Shown here: positions 1 through 8,399 of the stretch, in pieces
Position numbering within the stretch: the first letter of the stretch is position 1
Layout of the letters: each line of letters starts with the position of its first letter
Assembly: GCA_002499085.1 (NCBI GenBank)
Contig: DAKD01000005.1
Span: 13,771-77,770 of the forward strand
Direction: 5' to 3'
Length of the DNA: 64,000 nt
From: Methanomassiliicoccales archaeon UBA280
GTDB taxonomy: Archaea; Thermoplasmatota; Thermoplasmata; SG8-5
The notes under the pieces: generated by a model
Database searches by the model: none
What the model was told of the DNA's origin: nothing
What the model saw: only the letters and a program-made list of their open reading frames with translations
Translations under genes and position numbers: made by a program

Positions 1-430
1 TCAGGCTGTTGAAGGTCATTATCGGTATCTGGGCCAGCGAGAAAAGCACGTAGTATCCGAGGAATATGTATATCACGCTCAGCCTGGTGGCGTCGTAGAA
101 TCCGCCTCCGAGGTGGTACTCCCAGACCAGCAGGCAACAGACCACGCTCAGCACCAGGATGGCCGTGAGCATGAGCTTTATGGCAATGTATGTGCCGTTG
201 CACTTGCCAAGGTCCCTGCCCTCGGAGATCCTCTTCACATGGGCCGCGTCGAAACCCATGTTGCTGATGAACGAGAAGGTGCCCACGAATGACAGCCCGA
301 ACCAGACGATTCCCACCAGCCCGGGCGCGTATCCGCCCCAGAGCTTGGAAATCACGAAAAGAGCGAGCATTCCCAGCGCGGCGCTGGAGGCCTGCCCGAT
401 GATGATGACGAAGGAATGCCTGGCAATCAT
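1..430 (-). CDS. Polysaccharide/oligosaccharide flippase (MATE/Wzx-like), N-terminal part
   Basis: The reading frame starts at ATG 430 and runs off the left edge, so only about 143 N-terminal residues are present. The translation begins MIARHSFVIIIGQ and has at least three hydrophobic segments, at about residues 7-27, 37-57 and 80-103, with a fourth starting near 122. The charged stretch GFDAAHVKRISEGRDLGKCN lies between the second and third. This layout is typical of Wzx-type flippases that move lipid-linked sugars across the membrane. It lies 44 bases downstream of the MscS gene on the same strand and may share its transcript. The sugar genes at 14-16.7 kb could supply a substrate, but that link is inference. 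The family call rests on N-terminal pattern only. Confidence 0.72.
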   Translation of the reverse strand, partial: MIARHSFVIIIGQASSAALGMLALFVISKLWGGYAPGLVGIVWFGLSFVGTFSFISNMGFDAAHVKRISEGRDLGKCNGTYIAIKLMLTAILVLSVVCCLLVWEYHLGGGFYDATRLSVIYIFLGYYVLFSLAQIPIMTFNSL

Positions 431-474
431 GCTCTCTTACCTTTTCCCTGTAGGCAGCATGTTAGTATAAATGA

Positions 475-2061
475 TTATCGGTGAGTGTCCGCCCTGACGG
501 GCTTGATGCCCTCTTCCGGGCGCGCCTCCCTTTCGGGGAAATGCACAGTGCGCTGCGGGAAGGGAATGACTATGCCCTCCTCCCTGAACCTCTTCAGTAT
601 GCCCTCCCTGATCTCGCTGCCGACCTTCCATTGCTCGCTGAGATGGCTCACCCAGGTGAACATGCGGAGCAGGATGGCCGAGTCCTGGAATTCCGATAGC
701 CTCACTATGGGTCTGTAGCCTTCCTCCATGATGATGCCCGGGGTGTTGGCCGCCACATCGTACATGATCTCCTTGGCTCTGTTGATGTCGGTATTGTAAT
801 CAACGCCGATAACGACTCTCACTTTCATCCTCTGGTCCGGCGCAGTGAGGTTGATGACCTTCTCGTTGGCAATCTTGTTGTTGGGCACGATGATCATGTC
901 ATGGTCGAAGGTGTTGTAAAGCTTGGTGGACCTCATGCCTATGTGCTCGACACGGCAGTAGTCCCCGTTCTCCATCAGGACCAGGTCGCCGACCTTGAAC
1001 GGGCGGTCAGTGAGCAGGAACATGCCGCTTATGAAGTTGCTGAGCGTGTCCTGGGCTGCGAAGGCAATCACCAAACCGGCCACTCCCATGCCGGCCATGA
1101 GGAGCGTGACGTCCACGCCGAACAGGTTGAGCGTGCCCAGGATGGCTATTGCCACAATGGCCACCATGCCGACCTTCTCGAACACCGGAAGGAGAACATC
1201 GTCCATTGAAGTTTCCGTCTTTTCCGCATATGCTCTTCCCCAGACAAGCAGCACGTCCTTCAGTATCTTGAAGGCCATCCAGCTGAAGAGCAGTATCAGT
1301 ATTATCGAATACATGAGCTCAAGGGCGTGTATCACGCTCCAGGAGAAGCCCAGCACCTTGAGTGATGAGATGACGCCGTAGCTCAGGATTATCCAGAAAA
1401 CCGGGCCCTTGACAATAGCCAGGATCTTATCGTCGAGGTCGGACTTTGTTCTCTTCGTTACCTGCTTGACAATGGGGTCAAGTATGAAGTAGATGGCCGC
1501 TCCAATGGCAAGCCAGACCAACACGGTCGTTATGAACACGCCCCACTCGTTGTCCAGCGCGGGAATGTGATCGCCCAGCGGGTCGTCGAACCATCCCAGC
1601 ACCTGGGTCGGGGGTATGTACGCGCCGCCGACTATTGTCACATTGACTGTTCCGAGGTATTCGACCCAGAGCTCCTCGGTGATGAGGTCCCTGGCCGTTG
1701 CCGTCAGGGTGATGGTCTCCTCGGGATAGTCCCTGGTATCGGGGGCCGTGATGTTAAGCTCCAGCGAGGTGAAGTTGCCCGGCATGAGGACAAAATACAT
1801 GTCCTCCTCCGGGAGCGTGGCCGTCCAACCGTGGTCGGCGCCCGATATCTCTATCAGGAGGGTCTGCGGGTTCTGCCCGTTGTTGTACACGCCCCACCTG
1901 AATACAATGCTGGACTCCATGCCCACTGTCATGTCATGGTATGTTGGCTCGAATACATTCAGGTCTCCGGGGGATGCCTGCGCTTCCTGAACTGTCCAAG
2001 GGACTGCAAGGCACAGGGCAAGGATTGCGAATGCCGCGAAAGCCGGTTTGCCGAATATCAT
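475..2061 (-). CDS. MscS-family mechanosensitive channel with extracytoplasmic N-terminal domain
   Basis: The 528-residue protein starts with a signal peptide (about residues 1-29). A beta-rich extracellular domain follows to about 150, resembling NEW3/CARDB-type Ig folds in its pattern of alternating hydrophobic residues. Several membrane segments lie between about 175 and 345. The MscS pore helix and beta domain follow, with AGMGVAGLVIAFAAQDTLSN, then DRPFKVGDLV and IVPNNKIANEKVIN. These are hallmarks of small-conductance mechanosensitive channels, which release solutes during osmotic downshock. The extracellular domain makes it longer than minimal MscS (about 290 residues). An AT-rich TATA-like stretch near 2089-2101 is placed about 30 bases before the ATG. 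Confidence 0.93.
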   Translation of the reverse strand: MIFGKPAFAAFAILALCLAVPWTVQEAQASPGDLNVFEPTYHDMTVGMESSIVFRWGVYNNGQNPQTLLIEISGADHGWTATLPEEDMYFVLMPGNFTSLELNITAPDTRDYPEETITLTATARDLITEELWVEYLGTVNVTIVGGAYIPPTQVLGWFDDPLGDHIPALDNEWGVFITTVLVWLAIGAAIYFILDPIVKQVTKRTKSDLDDKILAIVKGPVFWIILSYGVISSLKVLGFSWSVIHALELMYSIILILLFSWMAFKILKDVLLVWGRAYAEKTETSMDDVLLPVFEKVGMVAIVAIAILGTLNLFGVDVTLLMAGMGVAGLVIAFAAQDTLSNFISGMFLLTDRPFKVGDLVLMENGDYCRVEHIGMRSTKLYNTFDHDMIIVPNNKIANEKVINLTAPDQRMKVRVVIGVDYNTDINRAKEIMYDVAANTPGIIMEEGYRPIVRLSEFQDSAILLRMFTWVSHLSEQWKVGSEIREGILKRFREEGIVIPFPQRTVHFPEREARPEEGIKPVRADTHR

Positions 2062-2129
2062 TGTCTTCGGTTGGGCGCTAAAGGTTAGTCATTAAAAAAG
2101 CTTGCCCCATTGAGCTTGTTAATAATGTA

Positions 2130-2375
2130 GTGATATTGAGATTATTGCTAGGGTCTAGGGTCTGCGTTTTCATAATGGGATAAAGGGTCTAGGGTCTAGG
2201 GGGCTGGCTTGTCCGGGCCAAGCCAGCAAATGCGATTTGGAAGCACCCTCGCGCCGAATCGAAAATTCGGCTCAGTCGCAGCCAAGTATGGCTGCTCCTA
2301 GCGTCGAATCGGAGATTCGGCTTGGATGCGACACATTGTCGTTCCTAGACCCTAGCCCCTGGACCCTAGCCCCAA
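2130..2375. repeat. R1 repeat, copy 1 (CTAG-rich palindromic unit)
   Basis: This intergenic unit carries direct runs of agggtctagggtct on the left and the complement (ccctagaccctag) on the right, so its ends are inverted. Inside are ataatgggataaaggg, a gctggcttg/caagccagc hairpin and a ccgaatcggagattcgg palindrome. The reverse complement of 45761-45968 matches it over nearly the full length, and a shorter relative lies at 59165-59292. No open frame of interest is present. It separates the divergent mscS and prepilin peptidase genes. Confidence 0.85.
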
Positions 2376-2420
2376 ACATTCATTATGAAATTGACAGACT
2401 CGCCATCCGCTTTCCGTAAG

Positions 2421-2428
2421 TATTTATA
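2421..2428 (+). promoter_or_regulatory. TATA box of the prepilin peptidase gene
   Basis: The sequence tatttata is centred 26 bases before ATG 2451. This spacing predicts transcription starting at or next to the start codon, a leaderless mRNA. It argues against the longer in-frame start at 2385. Confidence 0.65.
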
Positions 2429-2450
2429 CCATCGGACGGATACAAATGCG

Positions 2451-3380
2451 ATGGACCTGATTCTGTCTGCAACCAGACTGGGCATTGCACTGGCATTCAT
2501 GCTGGCAGCCTGCGTGACAGACTGGCGCACCAGGAAGGTTCCGAACAGGATATGGATACTGCTCGGGATTGCCGGGATGGCCCTGCTGGCCGTCCAGATG
2601 CTACTCTCCGAGACGGACAACTTCCTGGGCGCGGAGAGGACATACGGCCCAATACATTTCCTGGTGTTCGTGCCGATAGCCGTCATATTCATGGACACGT
2701 TCTGGGACAGGGAGCCCATTTACGAGAACGGAAAGCTGAATCCCCTTCCGCTGCTTCCATACACCGTTGCCCTGGTATGCACACTGGTCCTGTTGCTCGC
2801 GGAAGGACCGACCCCCGAGGTCGGCCAGCTCCTCTCGGTCCCGGCGGTGATGTGCGTCTTCATCATGTTCTATTACCTGGGCATAGTGCGCGGCGGCGCG
2901 GATGCGAAGGCCCTGCTCGCCCTATCCATAGTATTCCCCTTCTACCCGGTGTTCGAATCGCTTCCCCTCATCGGTTACCCCGAAGGGACAGCGGACATGC
3001 TGCAGATGACATTCCCCTTCGCATTCCTCATCCTGATGAATGCGGCCGTCCTTCATGCGGTTTCCGGCCCCGCAGTGAGATTCTTCCGCAACCTGGCCAG
3101 GGGCGACCGCGGCTTCCCGGAGATGTTCCTCGGGTACAGGATGGACATCGGGGACGTGCCGAAGAGCTTCGTGTGGCCGATGGAGGCAGTGCGCGATGGC
3201 GAGATAGTGCTCATACTGTTTCCCAGCAGGTCAGGCGATGTGGGCCGGGAGCTTGCCATGCTCAGGGAGAAAGGCGCCTCCAGGATATGGGTCACGCCCA
3301 AGGACCCGTTCATAATCCCGATGACCGCGGGCATAATCTTCAGTGTGGTCGTGGGGAACATGGTGGCGCTGCTGTTCTAA
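2451..3380 (+). CDS. Prepilin/preflagellin peptidase (A24 aspartic protease family)
   Basis: This 309-residue membrane protein has the two aspartates expected of A24 peptidases. D24 lies in TDWRTRKVPNRIW after the first membrane segment and D151 in RGGADAKALLA, matching the GxGD-type motif. Such enzymes cleave class III signal peptides of archaellins and archaeal pilins at the membrane. ATG 2451 is chosen because a TATA box lies 26 bases upstream; the in-frame ATG 2385 would precede that promoter. The protein is longer than FlaK (about 230 residues), and the C-terminal region (about 205-280) looks like a soluble insertion before a final membrane helix. Its stop overlaps the convergent pyrK stop. 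Confidence 0.9.
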   Translation: MDLILSATRLGIALAFMLAACVTDWRTRKVPNRIWILLGIAGMALLAVQMLLSETDNFLGAERTYGPIHFLVFVPIAVIFMDTFWDREPIYENGKLNPLPLLPYTVALVCTLVLLLAEGPTPEVGQLLSVPAVMCVFIMFYYLGIVRGGADAKALLALSIVFPFYPVFESLPLIGYPEGTADMLQMTFPFAFLILMNAAVLHAVSGPAVRFFRNLARGDRGFPEMFLGYRMDIGDVPKSFVWPMEAVRDGEIVLILFPSRSGDVGRELAMLREKGASRIWVTPKDPFIIPMTAGIIFSVVVGNMVALLF

Positions 3381-4153
3381 CGGCCCAGCCCGACATTCCT
3401 TCCGACCGGGTCCCTCTTCCGCTTCCCGAAATCGTCCATCAGGGCCAGCTCCTCGCCCGTGAACACGGGGCCGTCCCTGCACACGGTGAATTTGCCGCAC
3501 TGGCATGAACCGCACAACCCTATTCCGCATTTCATGTACCTCTCCAGGGAGCACTGGCATCTTATCCCGGCCTTCAGGGACATGTCGGCCACGGCCTTGA
3601 GCATCGGCTCAGGCCCGCAGGCGATTATCAGGTCCGGCTCATTCCTGGAAATCAGCTTGGCCGCAAGCTCGGTCACGAATCCGTGATGCCCCTCGGAACC
3701 GTCGTCCGTGGCGACATGCACCTGTGCGCCCAGCCCGGCGAATCTGGCCCTGAAAAGCAGCTCGCCGGCCGTTCTGGCGCCGAGCGCGCATGTGACCTGT
3801 TTCTTGCCTGCGACAGCCTTCTCCACCGCAAGGGCCAGCGCTGCCGCACCCGAGCCTCCGCCGATGGCCAGGACCTTCCTGCCCCTGAGGTCGAATCCCC
3901 TTCCGTAGGGCCCGCGGATCCCGATGACATCGTCCGGCCTAAGGTCATGCATGGCCAGCGTTGCCTCGCCCACTCCGAGGACAGTGATGCCGCCCTCCTT
4001 TCCGGCATGGGAAAGGCTCATCGGGACCTCGTCCACTCCCGGCATCCAGACCATCACGAACTGCCCCGGCTCGGCCTTCCTCGGCCATTTAAATTTGATT
4101 GTTTTTATATTATTTGTCTCATCAAACACATCGGTGACAGTGGCTATGTCCAT
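3377..4153 (-). CDS. pyrK: Dihydroorotate dehydrogenase electron-transfer subunit
   Basis: The 258-residue protein has an N-terminal FAD-binding barrel (PGQFVMVWMPG), an NAD-binding domain (GGGSGAAALALAVEKA, ACGPEPMLKAV) and a C-terminal 2Fe-2S loop with four cysteines in CGIGLCGSCQC...VCRDGP. This is the PyrK pattern. It passes electrons from PyrD to NAD in de novo pyrimidine synthesis. The start codon overlaps the pyrD stop by one base (TGATG), so the two subunits are translationally coupled. The codons for about residues 8-22 form an AT-rich patch (4086-4134) in an otherwise GC-rich gene. Confidence 0.95.
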   Translation of the reverse strand: MDIATVTDVFDETNNIKTIKFKWPRKAEPGQFVMVWMPGVDEVPMSLSHAGKEGGITVLGVGEATLAMHDLRPDDVIGIRGPYGRGFDLRGRKVLAIGGGSGAAALALAVEKAVAGKKQVTCALGARTAGELLFRARFAGLGAQVHVATDDGSEGHHGFVTELAAKLISRNEPDLIIACGPEPMLKAVADMSLKAGIRCQCSLERYMKCGIGLCGSCQCGKFTVCRDGPVFTGEELALMDDFGKRKRDPVGRNVGLGR

Positions 4154-5067
4154 CAGGCCTTCCCCCCGGCCATGCCGACCACATCGGAAAGCTCCCAGCC
4201 CCTGGCGTCCAGGAAGGCCGATACCTCGGCACAGACCTTGGAGAAAACGTCCGTGCCCCTGTAATGCACCCCCGAGCCGATCTGCACTGCCGACGCTCCG
4301 GCCATCATGTACTCCAGCGCGTCTTCCCCGGTGCTTATCCCGCCGACGCCGATGACTGGGATCTTCACCCGGTTGGCAATCTCGTAAACCGCCCTCACGC
4401 CCACAGGCTTCGCCGCAGGCCCGCTCAGGCCCCCGACCCTGTTCCTCAGGACAGGTTTTCCGACCTTGACCTCGACCTTCATGGCCTTGAGAGTGTTTAT
4501 CGCCACGACGGCGTCGCAGCCGGCCTCCTCGGCGGCCAACGCTATCCCCGCGATGTCGGGGACCATGGGGCTGAGTTTCGCCCAGACAGGGATTTCAACT
4601 GCGGATTTCACTGCCCTGACAATCTCCGCGACCTTCTCCGGGTCCGAGCCCACGTCAAGCCCGTACCTGGTCGCATGTGGGCAGCTCAGGTTCAGCTCCA
4701 CGGCGCTCGCGCCGGCTGCCTCCATCTTCTTGGCCAGCAATGCAAAGTTTTCCGCGGTATCCGCAAATATGCTTCCGATCACGGGGGCGCCGCCTTTCAG
4801 GGCGATGCCTATTTCCCCGCCGAAGCTCTCGATCCCGGGATTGGGCAGGCCCATGGCATTGAGCAAGCCGCACTCGAGTTCCAGCAGGCAGGGGCTTCCG
4901 TGGCCCTCCCTCGGTTCCAGACCGATAGACTTCGTGACAACAGCGCCGGCGCCGCCCTCTCTCACCATCCTGAAAAGAAATTCTCCGGTCTGGCCCAGAA
5001 TGCCTGATGCCAGCATTGTCGGGTTCTCCATCTCCAGCTTGCCGACTCGGGTCCGAAGGTCTGCCAT
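4153..5067 (-). CDS. pyrD: Dihydroorotate dehydrogenase catalytic subunit (class 1B)
   Basis: About 304 residues form a TIM-barrel flavoprotein that oxidises dihydroorotate to orotate. Recognisable pieces are VTKSIGLEPREG, VELNLSCPHATRYG (the loop holding the catalytic cysteine), VWAKLSPMV, VAINTLKAM and the FMN-binding IGVGGISTGEDALEYMMAGA. The first 14 codons of the longest frame look non-conserved. ATG 5067 (MADLRTRVGKLEM) fits the family start, and ATG 5076 is an alternative. An ATTAAT box at 5095-5100 suggests a start of transcription near 5070. The gene is coupled to pyrK downstream. Confidence 0.95.
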   Translation of the reverse strand: MADLRTRVGKLEMENPTMLASGILGQTGEFLFRMVREGGAGAVVTKSIGLEPREGHGSPCLLELECGLLNAMGLPNPGIESFGGEIGIALKGGAPVIGSIFADTAENFALLAKKMEAAGASAVELNLSCPHATRYGLDVGSDPEKVAEIVRAVKSAVEIPVWAKLSPMVPDIAGIALAAEEAGCDAVVAINTLKAMKVEVKVGKPVLRNRVGGLSGPAAKPVGVRAVYEIANRVKIPVIGVGGISTGEDALEYMMAGASAVQIGSGVHYRGTDVFSKVCAEVSAFLDARGWELSDVVGMAGGKA

Positions 5068-5127
5068 CGGGAACATGCAAAACAGCCCCCTGCTATTAAT
5101 GTTTCCCATCCCAAATCCTTATCCCCC

Positions 5128-5350
5128 GTAATCTCGCAGCATATGCTTCCGGAGATTACGGAATTTATTGATTGTATTATTAATCGCCTGGACAATCATG
5201 GCGAATACTTCAATCTCCATCCGAAGCCTTCGGCATTCGGAACGATTCAGTTCCCGTATTCACCTCTTGCTTCAAATGCTTGCAAACCATGGCCCTGATT
5301 TAGCCAACAGAATGGGAGCCAGGTCATCGTTGGATTCTCAGCGAGTAAGT
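5128..5350 (+). repeat. R4 repeat, copy 1
   Basis: The 323-base gap between the divergent pyrD and 7TM genes holds a copy of the R4 family. It shows the terminal hairpin ccgtaatctc...gagattacgg, then atcatggcgaata, a ccgaagccttcgg hairpin, and ccatggccctgattta before gggagccaggtcatcg. Similar units lie at 19455, 32814, 43585 and 43817. It is flanked by a perfect 18-bp direct repeat, cccatcccaaatccttat, at 5105-5122 and 5419-5436. Confidence 0.8.
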
Positions 5351-5467
5351 GTTGAGATTCGATCCAACTTGAGAGGCGAATTTCGCTCACTGTAACCATG
5401 ACAACATACGCAGAATCACCCATCCCAAATCCTTATTACCTGCCCCGGGCTATTTCCCCCGAGGAAA

Positions 5468-6751
5468 ATGTTAACCTGGCTCACATTGCTGACACTGGCC
5501 TGCTCCCTTGTCTGCCTGGGGCTCTTCGTGTTCATGATGAGGTTCGCAGTCAGGACCGAGGTCACCCTGACAACCGCCCTTCTCGCCCTCATCACATCGA
5601 CCGGCCTTTTCGCCTGGACCATGCTGTCCGCGGCGGGCGATTCCGTGTTCTGGGAAGAGATCGCCTATATCAGCGCAATGCTCATGTTCCCCATTCTGAT
5701 AACGCTGTTCATCCAGCGCTCCAGCGCCGATTACTTCCTCCTCAGGACAGCGAAGGGCCGCGCAATGGTGTTCGGGCCTCTGCTCGCCCAGCTGGCAGTC
5801 CATTATCTCCTTTCACCCGAAGCCCACAGGTTCACGGACTTCCTGTTCCTCGCAGTCTGGCTCCTGATATCCTTCCTCGTGTGGAAACACCTGTACGCAA
5901 GCATGAGCAAATCCTCCTCCGGCATTCGCAGGGAACAGCTTGAGTTCATGCTCACTTCGTTCTTCGCGGTGCTGCTGTTCAACATAGTCATTCTGTTCGC
6001 GCTGTTCGTATCTGGGACCGGGGATTACGGCGCGATATTCAGCATGGCCGTCGCCGGCTCAATGGTGATGACCGTGCGGGGCCTGGTGAGGTACCAGATG
6101 GTCATAGGGACCGAGCTTCTCGTCAGGAACTCGCTCATCGTCATGCTCACTTCCCTGATATGCGTGGGCGGATTCGTCATCGCCCAGGTGATTGTGCTGG
6201 CCTCGACCGAGGCCGTCGACGCGGCATTCCAGATAGCAGTCAGCACGGCAATGCTCATCATCATAGTGCTGTCGATAAACATGATCGGCGACATGTCAGC
6301 AAGGCTCGTTGAATGGTTCTCCCCCCAGCTCAAGTGGCAGGAGTCGCTCGTCAGGGAGATATATATACTCCACTCCAACGGCCTGGTGATAGCCCATGCC
6401 GGCGCCCATGACGGGTTCGGGGACATAGACAGGGACATGGTGGGCGGCATGCTCACCGCGATACAGAACTTCGTGCAGGAGGCGTTCCACGCCTCAGAGA
6501 TGGACAGCCTCAAGTCCCTCAGCATGGGCAAGCTCAGGGTGCTGATAGAGGCCAGGGGGCATTTCGTCGTTGCAGTGCTTTTCACGGGCCACGAGGCCAG
6601 GGAGCTGCGCCGGGGCGTGGTCCGGCTCCTGGAGGACCTGGACATGCGCTTCGGCGGCATCCTGAATGGGTGGAACGGAGAGAAACGCGCCGTTGCGCCG
6701 GTCCAGGAATGGGTAGAAGGCGTATTCGCGGACATGGCCAGTGAGAGATAG
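5468..6751 (+). CDS. 7TM membrane protein with cytoplasmic roadblock/longin-like C-terminal domain
   Basis: The 427-residue protein has about seven hydrophobic segments in residues 1-275 and a soluble C-terminal domain from about 285. That domain starts WQESLVREIYILHSNGLVIA and continues DRDMVGGMLTAIQNFVQEAF and SMGKLRVLIEARGHFVVAVL. This order (sensor strand, amphipathic helix, strand pair) is like roadblock/LC7 and longin folds, which bind small GTPases. The fold is my reading and was not tested. The next gene, 44 bases downstream, is a Ras-like GTPase, which supports a joint role as receptor and switch. A ccttatta box lies 35 bases before the ATG and gagg just upstream. Confidence 0.75.
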   Translation: MLTWLTLLTLACSLVCLGLFVFMMRFAVRTEVTLTTALLALITSTGLFAWTMLSAAGDSVFWEEIAYISAMLMFPILITLFIQRSSADYFLLRTAKGRAMVFGPLLAQLAVHYLLSPEAHRFTDFLFLAVWLLISFLVWKHLYASMSKSSSGIRREQLEFMLTSFFAVLLFNIVILFALFVSGTGDYGAIFSMAVAGSMVMTVRGLVRYQMVIGTELLVRNSLIVMLTSLICVGGFVIAQVIVLASTEAVDAAFQIAVSTAMLIIIVLSINMIGDMSARLVEWFSPQLKWQESLVREIYILHSNGLVIAHAGAHDGFGDIDRDMVGGMLTAIQNFVQEAFHASEMDSLKSLSMGKLRVLIEARGHFVVAVLFTGHEARELRRGVVRLLEDLDMRFGGILNGWNGEKRAVAPVQEWVEGVFADMASER

Positions 6752-6795
6752 GAACGGGCCGCGCATCCAGGGAAATATTTTTAGGCCGGGAGAGG

Positions 6796-7698
6796 ATGCG
6801 CCGTCCCATGGAGGAAGTCCTGAAGAAAGTCGTCCTTCTCGGCGACTCGGCCGTGGGAAAGACCAGCCTGATGAACCGGTTCATCCAGAACGCGTTCAGC
6901 GACAGCTACATATCGACAGTCGGCGCCAAGGTATCCAAGAAGGTTGTGAATATATCCCTGGCAAACACAGACTACTCTGTCTCGTTCATGCTCTGGGACA
7001 TAATCGGCTCGGAAGGCTACAAGTCCACGCAGTCCAGGCATATAGCCGGTCTCAACGGCGCCATACTGGTCGCCGACCTGTCAAGGCCCGAGACGCTGAA
7101 GAAGCTCGAGGAATACTGGATACCCCTCCTCAGGGACACGACGGCCGGCATCATGCCGCCTGTGCTGTACGTGGGCAACAAGCTGGACCTCATAGAGAAG
7201 CCCGAGGCGGACAGGCTGCTCAAGGAGCTTGCGGACCTGGACGCCAGGATGCGCTCCGGCCCGGAGATACACAGGTACAAGGTGCTCCAGCCCTACGTGC
7301 TGACAAGCGCCAAGAATGGCCAGGGCGTCGAGGAAGGTTTCCGCAGCCTGGCCGTGATGATGGTCATGGACCATCCCAGCTACGACCCCATGACCAGGCA
7401 GATGGAGGAGATGGTCGCGGAATCGATATATGAAACAGACGAGCGGAAGACGGGCAAGGCCGTTCTCGACATGATAATCGCAGACTTCCCGTATGTTGTC
7501 CAGTCCTCCGAATCATCAAGGGTCATCCTCCAGGAATGCTTCGCAAAGTCGGGCATGTCCAAGGACAGCCCCACGCCCAATGGCATACACGAGATAATCG
7601 ACTGCCTGCTCCGCAACGCGCGGGACAAGGGCGCGTCCGAGGAGACGATTGCCAGCCACCGGGAGAAATGGTTGGAAAAATTAAAGCAGTTCGGATGA
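6796..7698 (+). CDS. Ras/Rab-like small GTPase with long C-terminal extension
   Basis: This 300-residue protein has all five G motifs: G1 GDSAVGKTS (16-24), a G2 threonine in STVGAK, G3 WDIIGSE, G4 GNKLD and G5 TSAKNG. It lacks transmembrane segments. The GTPase core takes about 190 residues. The remaining 110 are helical and charged and are not part of ordinary Rab/Arf proteins. ATG 6796 is used; ATG 6808 (MEEVLKK) is equally possible given the TATA-like aaatattttta at 6773-6783. It follows the 7TM gene closely, so membrane recruitment through the LC7-like domain is a reasonable inference. Confidence 0.9.
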   Translation: MRRPMEEVLKKVVLLGDSAVGKTSLMNRFIQNAFSDSYISTVGAKVSKKVVNISLANTDYSVSFMLWDIIGSEGYKSTQSRHIAGLNGAILVADLSRPETLKKLEEYWIPLLRDTTAGIMPPVLYVGNKLDLIEKPEADRLLKELADLDARMRSGPEIHRYKVLQPYVLTSAKNGQGVEEGFRSLAVMMVMDHPSYDPMTRQMEEMVAESIYETDERKTGKAVLDMIIADFPYVVQSSESSRVILQECFAKSGMSKDSPTPNGIHEIIDCLLRNARDKGASEETIASHREKWLEKLKQFG

Positions 7699-8399
7699 AA
7701 GCGTTTCCGAACTTTTGACAGTAACATGCCCCGCCTGTGGTAGTTTATCTCACCACAAGGGCGGGGTTTCGATGTGCACGCAATCTGGGTGACAGAGCAT
7801 TTTGGGGCATTCTGCTGCTCTGTTTTCGGGAGCCTCGCCTGTACGAGCATCGTAGCTCCTAGGCAAATCCCAACATCGATGCGAGTGAGACGAATGGCCC
7901 ATGCGCTTGTAAACGCTATTCGTTGCAAGGGCGAGGGGGTCGGGTACTTGAGCTTTGTAGCTCAATGGCAATTAATTTCATCAAAGCGAAAGAGACGAAT
8001 CGTTTGCGATTCGTTGCTCGCCTGGCTGACATTTGCCAGGCGAAATAAATTTATCGGCTCTTGCATGGAAACGATTCTTCAAACTTTATTCAGTAATGCA
8101 ATGTTAAGGATGATGGAAACGAATCCATGCTAGAGCTGTCAGTTTCACCTGGCTCGCGCTGGCCAGGCGAGTACCCGACATCCCCGGCCTAATAGTATGA
8201 TGTCAAAATGCCAGCCGGGGTTTTCTAAAATGGATCGCGTGTTTGCTCCAGATGCCTTGGCAAGCGCACTCAAGCGTTCTCAAAATGCAACCCCGCCCTG
8301 ACAGGCGGGGCATGCTGCTTTCAAAATGCCCTGATTCGGTGACCAGGTTTGGCCACCGAATTTATATACTCTGCGCAGCTTATGATGTTTTTGTTAAGT
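7699..8399. repeat. 700-base intergenic stretch with hairpins (R5 family and others)
   Basis: No credible gene is seen. The left part has catgccccgcc...gggcggggtt (7725-7768) and the right part its inverse, aaccccgcccTGACAggcggggcatg (8289-8314), so the stretch is bounded by inverted palindromes about 590 bases apart. Inside are tcgcctggctgacatttgccaggcga near 8020 and ccccggcct...ccagccgggg at 8182-8220. A segment gagcatcgtagctcc...catcgatgcga (7845-7885) recurs in inverse form at 28055-28100. The TATA box of the following gene is at 8361-8370. Confidence 0.65.
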
